53,248 bases of DNA from Rhizaria sp. SCN 62-66 (lineage: Eukaryota; Rhizaria, unplaced), in the NCBI GenBank assembly GCA_001724265.1, contig MEDY01000199.1, forward strand, positions 1 to 53,248, given 5' to 3'. The notes below the pieces were generated by a model, which was not told the origin of the DNA, did not search any database, and saw only the letters and a program-made list of their open reading frames with translations. The stretch's first letter is position 1. Every line of letters begins with the position of its first letter. Shown here piece by piece: positions 42,201 through 51,635 of the stretch. The position numbers and the translations under genes were made by a program.

Positions 42201-43357
42201 TGTTGTTGCAGGGCGTGGTAGCGCCGGTGCTCTTGCTGCGAGGACGACACGAGCCGCTGCAGCGTGCGGTAGAGCTTGTTCTGGGTGGCGTAGGCCGACT
42301 TGGCAGCGGCGGGCACGCGGGGCTGCGCGGCCGCGGCTGAGAGCCCGACCCAGTAGCGCGAGTCGGCCAGCAGCGCGACGTAGGCCGCGAAGGGTGCCGC
42401 GAGCGCCAGCACGCCGTGCGTCGACAGGGCGTGGAAGCAGTAGCCGAGGTTGAAGGAGAAGAAGCGCAGGAGCGCGGACGCAAGCAGACAGGAGGAGGAG
42501 AAGGACCAGAAGGCTGCGTACGCGATGACGGCGGGCCGGCGCGGGAAGACCGTGGTGGGCATGGTGAGGCAGAGGAGGTTGAACGCGAGCGCGAGAGCGG
42601 CCCAAACGGCGGCGGGGAGGAGCGAGAGCAGCAACGTGGCCGGGTAGTAGAACGAGAGGAAGTGCGCGACGGCCGTGACGGCGCCCCAGGCGAGTGCGAC
42701 CGTGAGCGCAGTGGTGGCGGACCGGCGGCCGACGCCGCGGCAGCACAGCAGCACGGCGATGGCGGTGTAGGTGCTGTAGACGACGGCCCAGCACAGCGAG
42801 TGGGCAACCGAGTTGGCGAGCGGGTTGACGCCCGCGCCCGAGGAGCTGGCGCTGCCGGCGCTGGTGAAGTCAATGATGGACACGGGGAGCAGCACGTCGA
42901 GCAGGCCCTGCGCGAGGCACACGAAGGCGATGAAGTACAGGATGTTCAGGTACATCGGGAAGACAATCGCCTCCAAGTGCCTGTTGTTATTCAGACTCTC
43001 GTAGCCCCCATGGCTGCCGCTGTCGCCAAGGCCGCCGCCGCCGCCGCCGCTGCTGCGGCGCGCGAGGCGGCGCTGCTTGAGAGCGATGACGATGACTGCG
43101 CACGCGCACACCAGCTCCAGCGCCGCCAAAATCACGCCGTAGAGCGTGATATCGTTACTAGCGGTCGCCGAGGCGTCGTATGTGAGAGGGTTCAATGAAC
43201 TCAGGGAGAAATAGTTCCTGTCACCGCTCGCGTTCGCGCCAGCGTAAGCGTTTGGATCATTGCTGTTGCTGTTGCTGTTTGGTTGGGAGCCAGGCCAGTA
43301 GGTCAGCGCTGTGCGACAGATGGAGAGATGACTGTCAACATCGTGAAACCAAGACAT
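36485..43357 (-). CDS. Seven-transmembrane receptor fused to TKL-type protein kinase
   Basis: Exons 43357-41805 and 41651-36485, joined CG|T, give at least 2,239 residues. Residues 1-70 are Asn/Ser-rich, probably extracellular, followed by seven hydrophobic helices: ITLYGVILAALELVCACAVI, FPMYLNILYFIAFVCLAQGL, HSLCWAVVYSTYTAIAVLL, TALTVALAWGAVTAVAHFL, LLLSLLPAAVWAALALAFNL, VIAYAAFWSFSSSCLLASAL and HGVLALAAPFAAYVALLA. After a Gln-rich linker and an Ala/Lys repeat (about 540-570) comes the kinase: GAGSTARVF loop about 654, VAVK about 672, alpha-C QEAALL, HLDIKSGN about 1022, ADLELS about 1043, WLAPEVIMGFPYDEKADVYA about 1850, RRPSAARML about 2185. The subdomain VIb motif and WLAPE are TKL-like. 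Inserts of about 260, 780 and 240 residues interrupt the kinase, the largest in the activation segment. HRD is HLD and DFG is DLE. A possible acceptor at 43390 leaves room for an upstream exon. It is likely a plasma-membrane signalling receptor. Confidence 0.88.
41475..41560 (-). repeat. Ala/Lys tandem coding repeat
   Basis: Repeats of a 12-base unit (plus strand gcggccttcgcg) encode AAAK/AKAA units between the 7TM part and the kinase of the receptor gene. The peptide would be a strongly basic helix close to the membrane. Confidence 0.85.
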
Positions 43358-44480
43358 GGGGCAACACAATGGTGCAGCAAGCGCGGCAGCTGCAAGTTTA
43401 GGAGAGCAAGTTGTTGTGTGTCACAGGCGTAAAGCGGTGCCTTCGTTAGGCCAAGCTGAAGAGGAGGGAGCCGCGACGAGCGGGTAGTGTGTAGAAGTGC
43501 CGGTTGAGTGAAACGGTGTAAATGTGCAATATATCACTGTATCAGTGCCTATTCTATATGGAATGCATGTTGGAAAATTGATTGGAGATTGTTTGTGGAA
43601 GATATAGTTAAGAACGTGAATGGTGGGGTTGGATAGGGCAAAGGGCCAAAATGCAAGTCCCGAGGGGAGGGGATAAACGCTCGCGCAAGAAATATTAAAA
43701 AGCAAGTGAACATAAAATCAACAGAGCAGTACAAATCCGGAGTCTCAACCAGCTCAACCGAGCGTAGGGGACACATAGCGCATGCGAAATACACGACTTG
43801 AGGTAGACGTCGTCGTGTTGGCCGTTGGCCCAACGCCTGCTGCTCAGCACCACAAATTAGGTTTCCAACACTTTTCTCTTCCTCAAAATCTGCTTTGTTT
43901 TCATAGTCAAATTATAATAACTGGTGTGCAATGAGTTATTACGAAATAAACTTGAAGCTTCCATATAGCTTCGTTTAGTGATACATACATACTCTTTGAA
44001 ACTAGATAACGTTTTCGGGGCATATGACATGACTGGGCAAAGCACGTTTACATGAAGATACGACGTAGTCCATGAATGTTTACAAGTTTAGAATAAACAA
44101 CATATTTTGATTAAATAAAGTAAGAAAGCCGAGATATTTCAAAACTCTGTCTTAGAATTACAATAAAGCCGAGATAGACCAAATTCTATAAAATTACCGG
44201 GTAGCTTAACAAGCTCAGGCTGAGACGACAAGAAACAAGTAATATATTCACTAAAATAGATGTTCTGTATTATTCACTTAACAAAAACGCATTCACGCCT
44301 TACACACTTCGCTGAAAAGAACATATCCTTCACGCGTCTCATATTGTGGCATATGCCGCGACTGAGAGTGCCGTGAACCGCTCCTTTACATATCTTTAAG
44401 TGATCGTAGCACTCAAGTTGCACTTTAAGTTCAAACGTCACTCATACATGCAGTTTCTGCTCACCGATCCCCCAACGCAC
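43358..44480. other. Upstream region of the 7TM-kinase gene and downstream region of the DLH gene
   Basis: About 1.1 kb. The part next to the receptor gene (43390-43500) is GC-rich with acceptor-like signals on the minus strand and may hold a leader or first coding exon. The rest is AT-rich and includes two copies of aaagccgagata about 40 bases apart (near 44127 and 44165). No supported gene. Confidence 0.45.
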
Positions 44481-45698
44481 TTAGAGGGTCTTCTCAAAGA
44501 ACTTCTGAAGGATGTCAAGCCCCTCCTTAATCTTCTCGACGTTTTCCTTGTTCCCGAAGTCGGCGCGCGCGGCCATCCAGCCGTGGTGCATCGTGTCGAA
44601 GGTCTCGAAAACTGGGTTATATACGCAAAGATCAAAGCAAATACAGTGAACAAAGTTAGAAGTCAAATAGTACATATTATGAAGTCTACTATATAGCAGC
44701 TCACCACAATAGTGCAATGAAATAGATTGCATTATGTTTGTGGACGTACCGCAGTCGTCGCCGTAGGTCTTGTCCGCCTTGATGGCTTTCTCGATGCCAG
44801 CGTAAACGTCGGCGTCCTCATCCTGAGATGGGAGCAGGCACACGGGGGCGACAAGCGGCGCGGTGAAGTCCTTGATGGCAAGGAACGACGGGTGGGGGCT
44901 GGCGAAGGGGCCGGCGGAGCCGTTCGCGGTCTTGACGAGGCCCTCGACCTGCGTGAGTACAGAGAAAACACACGATTTGACAAAGAGGAAGTCAGAAAGT
45001 CAAAATAAAACTTGAAACACTACTTCGTAAATTGAGACAACATGACTTCACCGCATCATTTGAGTTTGAGTTTGTTCCATTGGTAGATCGTGAGGTTTTA
45101 GTTGTTTGATGTGGACGGACCTGTGCCTGGTGGCAGATCTTGGCACCCCAGCAGAAGCCCACGAGGCCCTGGTTATCGACGCCTGCGGCGGTGAGATCGG
45201 CGGCGGCGGCAATAATCTTGGGGCGCATCTTGTCATAGTGGCCGGCGGAGTGAATCCAGGGCATCAACGTGTTGGGCTCCTTGGGGGGGAAGTTGGACTT
45301 GAGCCACGGCTTGCCTGAGCAGAGTCACATGACGATTAAACAGGGAAGAACAGGTCATGTACATCTAAGACTTTAAATATATATGAACATAGCAGTTGTA
45401 TACACGATGCGTGCTTTTAAAGGCATGCGTCAATTGTTAAGTGTGCTATATCTTCTGATGAGTTGCTTGATGTCGTACCGTCAAAGCAGTCGGGCATGAT
45501 GATGCGCGCATTGAGACGCTCAGCGAGCTGGTCTGCCACGTACTTGGCCTGCTCAGAAAGGCCAAAGATGTCGGTGATGACGATAAGACCACGCACAGGG
45601 GACTCACTGGAGACGACATAGGAGTGATGGGCGCCGATCGAGCCCTTGGGGGTGTAGTCGCAGGGAAGCGCGCTGCGGTTCGTCGGGCAGCAGGACAT
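44481..45698 (-). CDS. Dienelactone hydrolase family protein
   Basis: Alpha/beta hydrolase of the DLH family; in bacteria such enzymes open dienelactone rings, while eukaryotic members (CMBL-like) hydrolyse various esters and lactones in the cytosol, so the substrate here is open. Four exons, 45698-45479, 45314-45121, 44948-44750 and 44611-44481, give 247 residues, the family length. The start is MSCCPTNRSALPCDYTPKGS. The catalytic triad is visible: Cys128 in GFCWGAK, an Asp in LPSQDEDAD (D181 or D183) and His213/214 in DTMHHGW. GLIVITDIFGLSEQAKYVAD near residue 40 is the typical oxyanion strand. The ending FGNKENVEKIKEGLDILQKF fits the last helix. No targeting signal is evident. It is divergent with the thymidine kinase gene across 250 bases. 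Confidence 0.94.
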
Positions 45699-45948
45699 AC
45701 GTACTTCTAGATATAGTTATAAGCAGATAACAAAGAAAATCACTTGAGAAATATCATAATTGAGTTTCATTTCTTTTGACGATAGGAATGCCGAAATCCA
45801 GTTGAAGATAAAATGAAGTTCGAGAACTGACAAGCGACCTCCTCGTCGTTCCGGGGGTTCTGAAAAAAACTGCTGGTGAACTATGTGAGCTTGGTTGGCG
45901 CCTCCTGATGCCTACTTTTGATAACGTTATTTTGCGTTGTATCTTTCG
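45699..45948. promoter_or_regulatory. Shared divergent promoter, DLH / thymidine kinase
   Basis: Only 250 bases separate the two start codons, so the promoters must be adjacent or shared. The stretch is AT-rich on the DLH side and has a GC-richer patch around 45836-45910. No specific factor site was identified. Confidence 0.6.
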
Positions 45949-47084
45949 ATGGCTAAGCTTTATTTCCGCCACGGCGCTGTTGGCAGTGCCAAGACGCTTA
46001 ACCTTCTTGCTGTCGCACACAGCTATGAGTTTCAGGTCCGTATTTTGAATTTCAAAACCACCCATTTTGGCGCCACTTTCGCGCCTTCCTTCGCACCTCT
46101 TTTTTCCCCTTCTCTGCCCCTCTCACCCTGAGTATTATTATGTGAACGTCAATTTTCTGAATATAATGCTCATTATTATATCTCCCTTTGCCTTCATTAT
46201 GTTGCTGTGCGCTATATAGGGTAAGAAGGTTGTCATCGCGAAGCCCTCCGTCGATGTGCGTTTCGGCGCCGCGGAGGTCAAGTCTCGCGCTAACCTTAGC
46301 AAGGAAGCCGACCTTGTCATTGCTGTACGTCATATACTTTCGTACTACACAACACGTGCAACTTTACATTATGTATTGCCTGTACACAGTTTCATGACCA
46401 TCTTGGACATGTGAACTCGAATCAAAACTCATCTCCACTTCCTTCTTCTTCGATCGTTCAAACACGATTCCTCCTGTGCAGACCGACACGGACCTGACAG
46501 TCGAGCTGGCCCGCTTCGGCCGCGTCAACTGCCTTGTCGTCGACGAGGCGCAGTTCCTCTCCACGGCGCAGATCGACATGCTGCGCTCGATCGCGGACCG
46601 CGGCGTGCCGGTCATCTGCTACGGGCTGCGCACCGACTTCCGCTCCCAGCTTTTCGAGGGCTCGAAGCGCCTCATGGAGATCGCCGACTCGATCGACGAG
46701 GTCAAGACGACGTGCTACTACTGCGACAAGAAGGCCGTGCTAAACCTCAAGCTGGTCGACGGCAAGGGCACCCTCAGCGGCGCGCAGGTCGACCTCGGCT
46801 GCGAGGAGAAGTACCTCCCGGTCTGCGCGAAGCACTTCGGCGCGCACACGCACGACTGCGAGGGCGCGGAAGAGTTCTACCGCGCGGGCGTTTACACCGC
46901 CAAGCTTGCCACCGCCGCTGCTGATGGCGCCGCTGAGAGCGCGCTCGATGTGACCGTGAGCAACAGCTCCGGGCTCAGCAGCGGCGCCAGCAGTGTGATG
47001 TCGACGCCGGAGCGCACGCTTAAGGCCGCGGACTGCCAGGTCAGCGGCAGCAAGGCCGAGTGCCCGGCTGTGCCGGCGCTGTGA
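45949..47084 (+). CDS. tk: Thymidine kinase, bacterial type
   Basis: Phosphorylates thymidine to dTMP in the salvage pathway. Exons 45949-46035, 46220-46324 and 46482-47084 give 264 residues. The start MAKLYFRHGAVGSAKTLNLL and the segment YGLRTDFRSQLFEGSKRLME follow the bacterial type-II enzymes, whereas animal TK1 has LGPMFSGKS and GTFQRK.F. The Walker A loop (residues 9-16) reads GAVGSAKT, with Ala14 in place of the usual second Gly. DEAQF (85-89) carries the catalytic Glu86. The structural zinc ligands are C142, C145, C179 and H182, all present. Residues from about 200 on are an extra Ala/Ser-rich tail of about 60 residues absent from most homologues. Two introns show the gene is nuclear and settled, not bacterial contamination. 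Confidence 0.94.
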
Positions 47085-47784
47085 GCTGAGGGCGCTCATG
47101 AGAAGTTCAGCCGCGATGCTAAACACACGAGCCGCGAGGTTTATCCGCCATGCGTGCGTACTCGTGATATTTGTGTGTGGCGCGGTCTTCTATTTCTCAA
47201 CACTCACGAGGGAGGGCCAGCCAACTGATGTTGCTGCTGTTTTGTTCAATGCCCTTGCTTGATACAATGCATCACAGTGTTTAACTTGTCTAGGTAACGT
47301 TTGATAATACTGTTACTAGCGCGAACTGATACATAGTCATTCTTTTTTTCTTGACATTTAATCTGAACAACTGAATGTTAAATGATTTAAAAACTGTAGA
47401 TATGACTAGTCGCCACCATGTGTCGACCATTGACCTTCTTAAGTTGCCGTCGTTCAAAGTTACTCTTACCCGATTCTTGTTTGTGATGCTTGTTTGCGCC
47501 AATGTTCAATGCTTTTGCTGTTTATTCAGATTCTTGCTTGATGTCTTATAATACTTTGACATGCTGAATATTACGAAACATAATATTGCTTTCAGTCCAC
47601 GAATATCCTGTTTATACAAACGTAGTCCTCCTTCCGAACCAATAACACGGTTGTTGCTGTCAACCCTAGTACCTCAGTGCATCAAAGTGAAACCAAATTC
47701 GCTTTTCTATCACACTGCCGATTGGACTGAACACTAATACTAACTTAAAATACCACTGATAATCCACTAGGCGTGATTGCCCGC
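47085..47784. other. Convergent intergenic region, tk / SEY1
   Basis: 700 bases between two gene 3' ends, AT-rich from about 47280. No coding or RNA signal was recognised. Confidence 0.6.
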
Positions 47785-50700
47785 TTAGTTGCGCTCACGG
47801 AGACCAGACTCCTCCTAAACAAGCAAAAACATACATGAAGAACAGTTGCAAGCATATGACACAGAGTCGTGAGCAACATAATTAAAACGTAATATTCCAA
47901 TTATTATACAAAAACACATCATATGTTCATTCATTGGAAGACATCAAATCGCAAGTACACTCGACACAATATTGTTTTGCGGCAAGAAAAAGAAGCGTAC
48001 CTGGTCGAAGTGGACCTGGACGTCCTTGGAGTCGGCCACGTCGTCCGCATCCGCGGCGTCCGCAGTGGCCTTAGCCTCGGCCTCGACGGGCAGCGGCGAC
48101 GCCGCGACGTCGTCGCCGTCGTCTTCGCCCTCGCCGGCCTCAGAGATGCGGCTGTGCGCGGGGGACGAAACGGCCGAGCGCGACACGAACGCGCCGCCCT
48201 CGACATCGGCGGCGGCGGGGTTGACCGTGATGGGCGCAACGCCGCCCACAGCAGCGGCGGCGGCGGGGACGGCGGCGGGGGCGGCGGGGAGAGCGTTGAG
48301 GTCGAGCTTCTCGCGCACCAGCGGCGCGCTCGCGGAGGCCGCGACGTTGGCGCTGGCGAGCGCGGCCTTGAAGCCAGCCGCGGGGAGCGTGCTGTAGTGC
48401 TGCGCGCCCTTGGGGCGGCCGAGCGGGCCGTTGACCGTCGAGCGCCGCGACAGTCCGGGGGACGCCGGCACAGCGCCAGCGCCAGCGCTGGCAGCAGCGG
48501 CGGGCGCAGCGGCAGCGCCGGCGGGGGCGGCGGCGGGCGCGGCGGTAGCGTTGTCGAGGGGGGTGATCAGGTCGACAATCTGCTTGTAGGCCTGCTCAGC
48601 GGCGAGCTTGAGCCCGGCCGTTACGGGACCCCACATGCCCAGCGCGTTGACCGCGAAGGCGGCAATGCCGAGCATGACGACGACGACCATCACGAACGGG
48701 TTGCGCAACACCGCCATGAGCTCGTTCCAGCCCAGGAAGAGAATTACGCCGTACGCCCACGTGGGCAGCTTGGTCACGGCCGCCACGCGCTCCTGCTCGC
48801 GCTGCGCGTCGAAGAGAATGCTCTCGATGTCGAGCTTGAACTGGTGCTCGATCTCCACCTGCTGCTGCTCCGAAATCAGGAGCACCGTCGCCGCGGCTGC
48901 CGTGTTAAGCCGGGAGCCCAGTGACGCGACAGAGCGAGAGATGGCGCCGATGCTCTGCGTCGCGCTTCCGCGGCGCGCCGCCGCAGCGGTCACGCCCACA
49001 GTCACATCGCCCGACTCGGCGCCCTCAGCGACCGCCGAATCAGCGGCGGCAGCGGAGGCTCTGGAGTGGAAAGACGCGGCGGCGGAGCCATGCTTTGAAA
49101 GGGCGGCGGCGACTGAGGCGTCGCAGAACTCGCGGAGGCGGAAGGTAGCAAACAACGGGACAAGCTGCAGCGTCTCGTCGCGGGCCTTGACGAACAGGGA
49201 CTGGACAGGTGACAAGGGCAAGGCAAGAAGCATGTTGTTTAGGTGAGAAGATGCAGTGAGATCATGTTGTGCATATTTTGAGGTATTGAAAACAAAATAC
49301 GTCAATTTCAATTCCACAGTGAAGCTTGAAATGAGCTCGAATTGGCTTATAGACGAAGATTTGGCGAAGCAAACATAGTTTTGCTGAGTTGGTGACGAAA
49401 CATACCTGGATGTCGTCCTTGGCGCCCCAGCGGCGGCGGATGCCGGCGGCGTCCTTGAGGAAGAGGTTCTCGAAGCGCGTGCGCAGCTTGAGCGAAACAA
49501 TCGTCGCGTGCTGGGTCGCGGCCTCGCGCACCTGAGAGACACAAATGACAATAGAAAGCGCAAAAACGATCCAAGCATAATGAGATATCATCAAAATACG
49601 TCAGAAAGAAATAAGACGATAGATGAGACAACATACAGTCCAAATATACACTTCAAATTGTCAGGTCAATTGATTCAACCACGCTATATGTGTTATGGTC
49701 ATGGGACGCACCTGGAGCTCGGCCTGCTCGACGAGGCGCTTGCACACGGCCGCGGTCTCGGCCTCGGACGCCTTGAGCGGCGGCAGCAGACTGTTTGCGA
49801 CGGTCTTGGCCTCGGCGTAGACTGCGGAGAAGGCGGCGCCCAGCTCAGCCCACAGCGTCTGCTGCGGGTCGCGGAACAGCGGCGTCATGCGCGGCTGCAG
49901 CTCACTCATGAATGCAGCGAGCACCTCCTCGCCAACGCTCGCGATGGCGGCCTTGCGCTGCGCCTCGACGCGCGCGGCAAAGGCGGTGGCCGCGGCGGCG
50001 CAGTGCGCGGCAACGTTGAGCGCGGCGTCGAAGTCGGCCGGGATGCCCAGAGCCAACGCACCCACCGAGGCATTGAACGAGCTCACGGCGGACGCAGAGA
50101 GCGAGTCGGCCGTGGCGAAGAAGTTCGCGCGGTCGAAGTCCTCACTGGCCAGTGCGGCCGCCAGTGCGAGCTCGAAGTCGGACTCGGCGTCCTTAAGCAG
50201 GTGGCGCGTGATCTGCTCGCTGACCAGCTCGGCGATGGGCTCGGCCAGCTTGGCGACGAGCTCGTCGCGCTTGCGGACCACGACCGACGGCACGTACTTG
50301 CTAGCGCCGACATCGTAGAGGTTCAGCGCAGTGCTAGCGGCCGCGCCGAGCGGCGAGCCCAGCGCGGGCTGCGGGCCCTGCTTGGCGGCCTCCTTGACGG
50401 GGATGAGCGCGGCCGTCATCGTCTGCAGCGCCTGCGCCACGAGCTCGTCGCAGCGGAAGGTCGCAAGCATCTCCTTCTGCGTCGGCAGGTCCAGGTCCTT
50501 GCTCGACTTGATCGCGTCCCAGATGTTGGCCGAGTACTGCGCGAAGCCGTCCGCGGGCACGCTCTTCTTCCCGTGGTACGGCGTGTCCAGCAGGTACGCA
50601 GGGTTCTTGCGGTCGATGAAGCGGTCGCGCAACTCGACGCAGCGCTCTTCGAACTCCTTGCGCTGCAGGTGTAGGTGCGGCAGCCACTCGAACCGGAAGT

Positions 50701-51635
50701 CGAAGTGGTCATCGATCGTGCTGTTGGCGAAGTCCGCAGGTTTGGGCAGCTCGGCCCAGATGCCCTCGATTTCGCGCCGCAGCTTCGCCTTCAGCGCCTC
50801 GAACGGCGTCTGCTCCTCGACGTGGTCGCGCACGATGAACAGAAGCATCGTCTTGCTCTGCGCGAATTGTGATATATATAAAATAATATTATGATACATT
50901 GTTAGCAAATATATTAAAACATATTGTAATTCAGATTGGGACCGGTTAATCGTCGTGGCGACTGTAAAGTAAGTATTTTTAATATTGCTTTTCACTTCTC
51001 GTACCTGGTTCTTGAAGAGCTGCATGTTGACCTCGAAAACGGTCTTGAGCACGCCGTAGTTGGACGCCGTGTAGCGGCCGATGTCGTGCTCCCACATGTT
51101 GACGATGAGCACTTCACACAGCGCGAGTCCGTAGAGCAGCGTCTGGCGCTCAAACGTCGTGCGGTCCTCACCGCGCTCGCCGGAGTCGGTGCCCTCGAGG
51201 TCCATGACGACGAGGTTGTTGGTGTTGCGCGCGGCGTCGAGCCAGATGCCCTTGGTCGTCTGCGAGCGGCCCTGCGCGGAGTTCATCATCTGGAACTTAG
51301 TGTCAAAAAGGCGGTTGAGCAGCGTGGACTTGCCGGTCGACTGGCAGCCCATGATGCCGACGATAGAGTAGTCGCGGGTGTGCTCAGGGTCGACGAACGT
51401 GATCAACTCCTCTAGACGGTCTTGGTTCAGGCTGAATATCGCAACACAAGACAAAAATAATGCGCGATGGGTTAGTCACACACATTGGCGTTATATTCAG
51501 ATTAGTTGCACGGTGTTTTGGTCATAAGGCCGAGTGGTGGCGAGCGGGGACGTACTTGTATTCACCTTGGCCATCGACAAGGCAGACGAAGCCGCCCTCG
51601 ATGACGGGGATGGACCCAGCGCCGTCCTTAGACAT
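47785..51635 (-). CDS. SEY1: SEY1/RHD3-type ER membrane-fusion GTPase
   Basis: Dynamin-like GTPase that fuses ER tubules homotypically, the counterpart of animal atlastin. Six exons: 51635-51556, 51431-51005, 50857-49712, 49531-49406, 49200-48001 and the 10-codon last exon 47814-47785, giving 1,002 residues. G1 is GCQSTGKS (55-62), the switch region is QGRSQTTKGIWL, G3 is DLEGTD (104-109) and G4 is VRDH (178-181); NMWEHDIGRYTASNYGVLKT is the family hallmark. A long helical region follows. The paired membrane segments lie at about 740-790 (WAYGVILFLGWNEL, then NPFVMVVVVMLGIAAFAVNA), with the conserved G-x-NE between them. The cytosolic tail is about 210 residues, Ala/Pro/Ser-rich and acidic, much longer than in fungi or plants (total usually about 780-870). 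The tail ends DQEESGLRERN, where the last nine residues come from the separate exon. Confidence 0.95.

Noticed and set aside
43421-43833. Minus-strand frames upstream of the 7TM-kinase, one with a hydrophobic stretch (FMFTCFLIFLARAF)
   Set aside because: Codon use is AT-rich and no donor joins them in phase to the receptor exon; noted only as a possible missing exon region.
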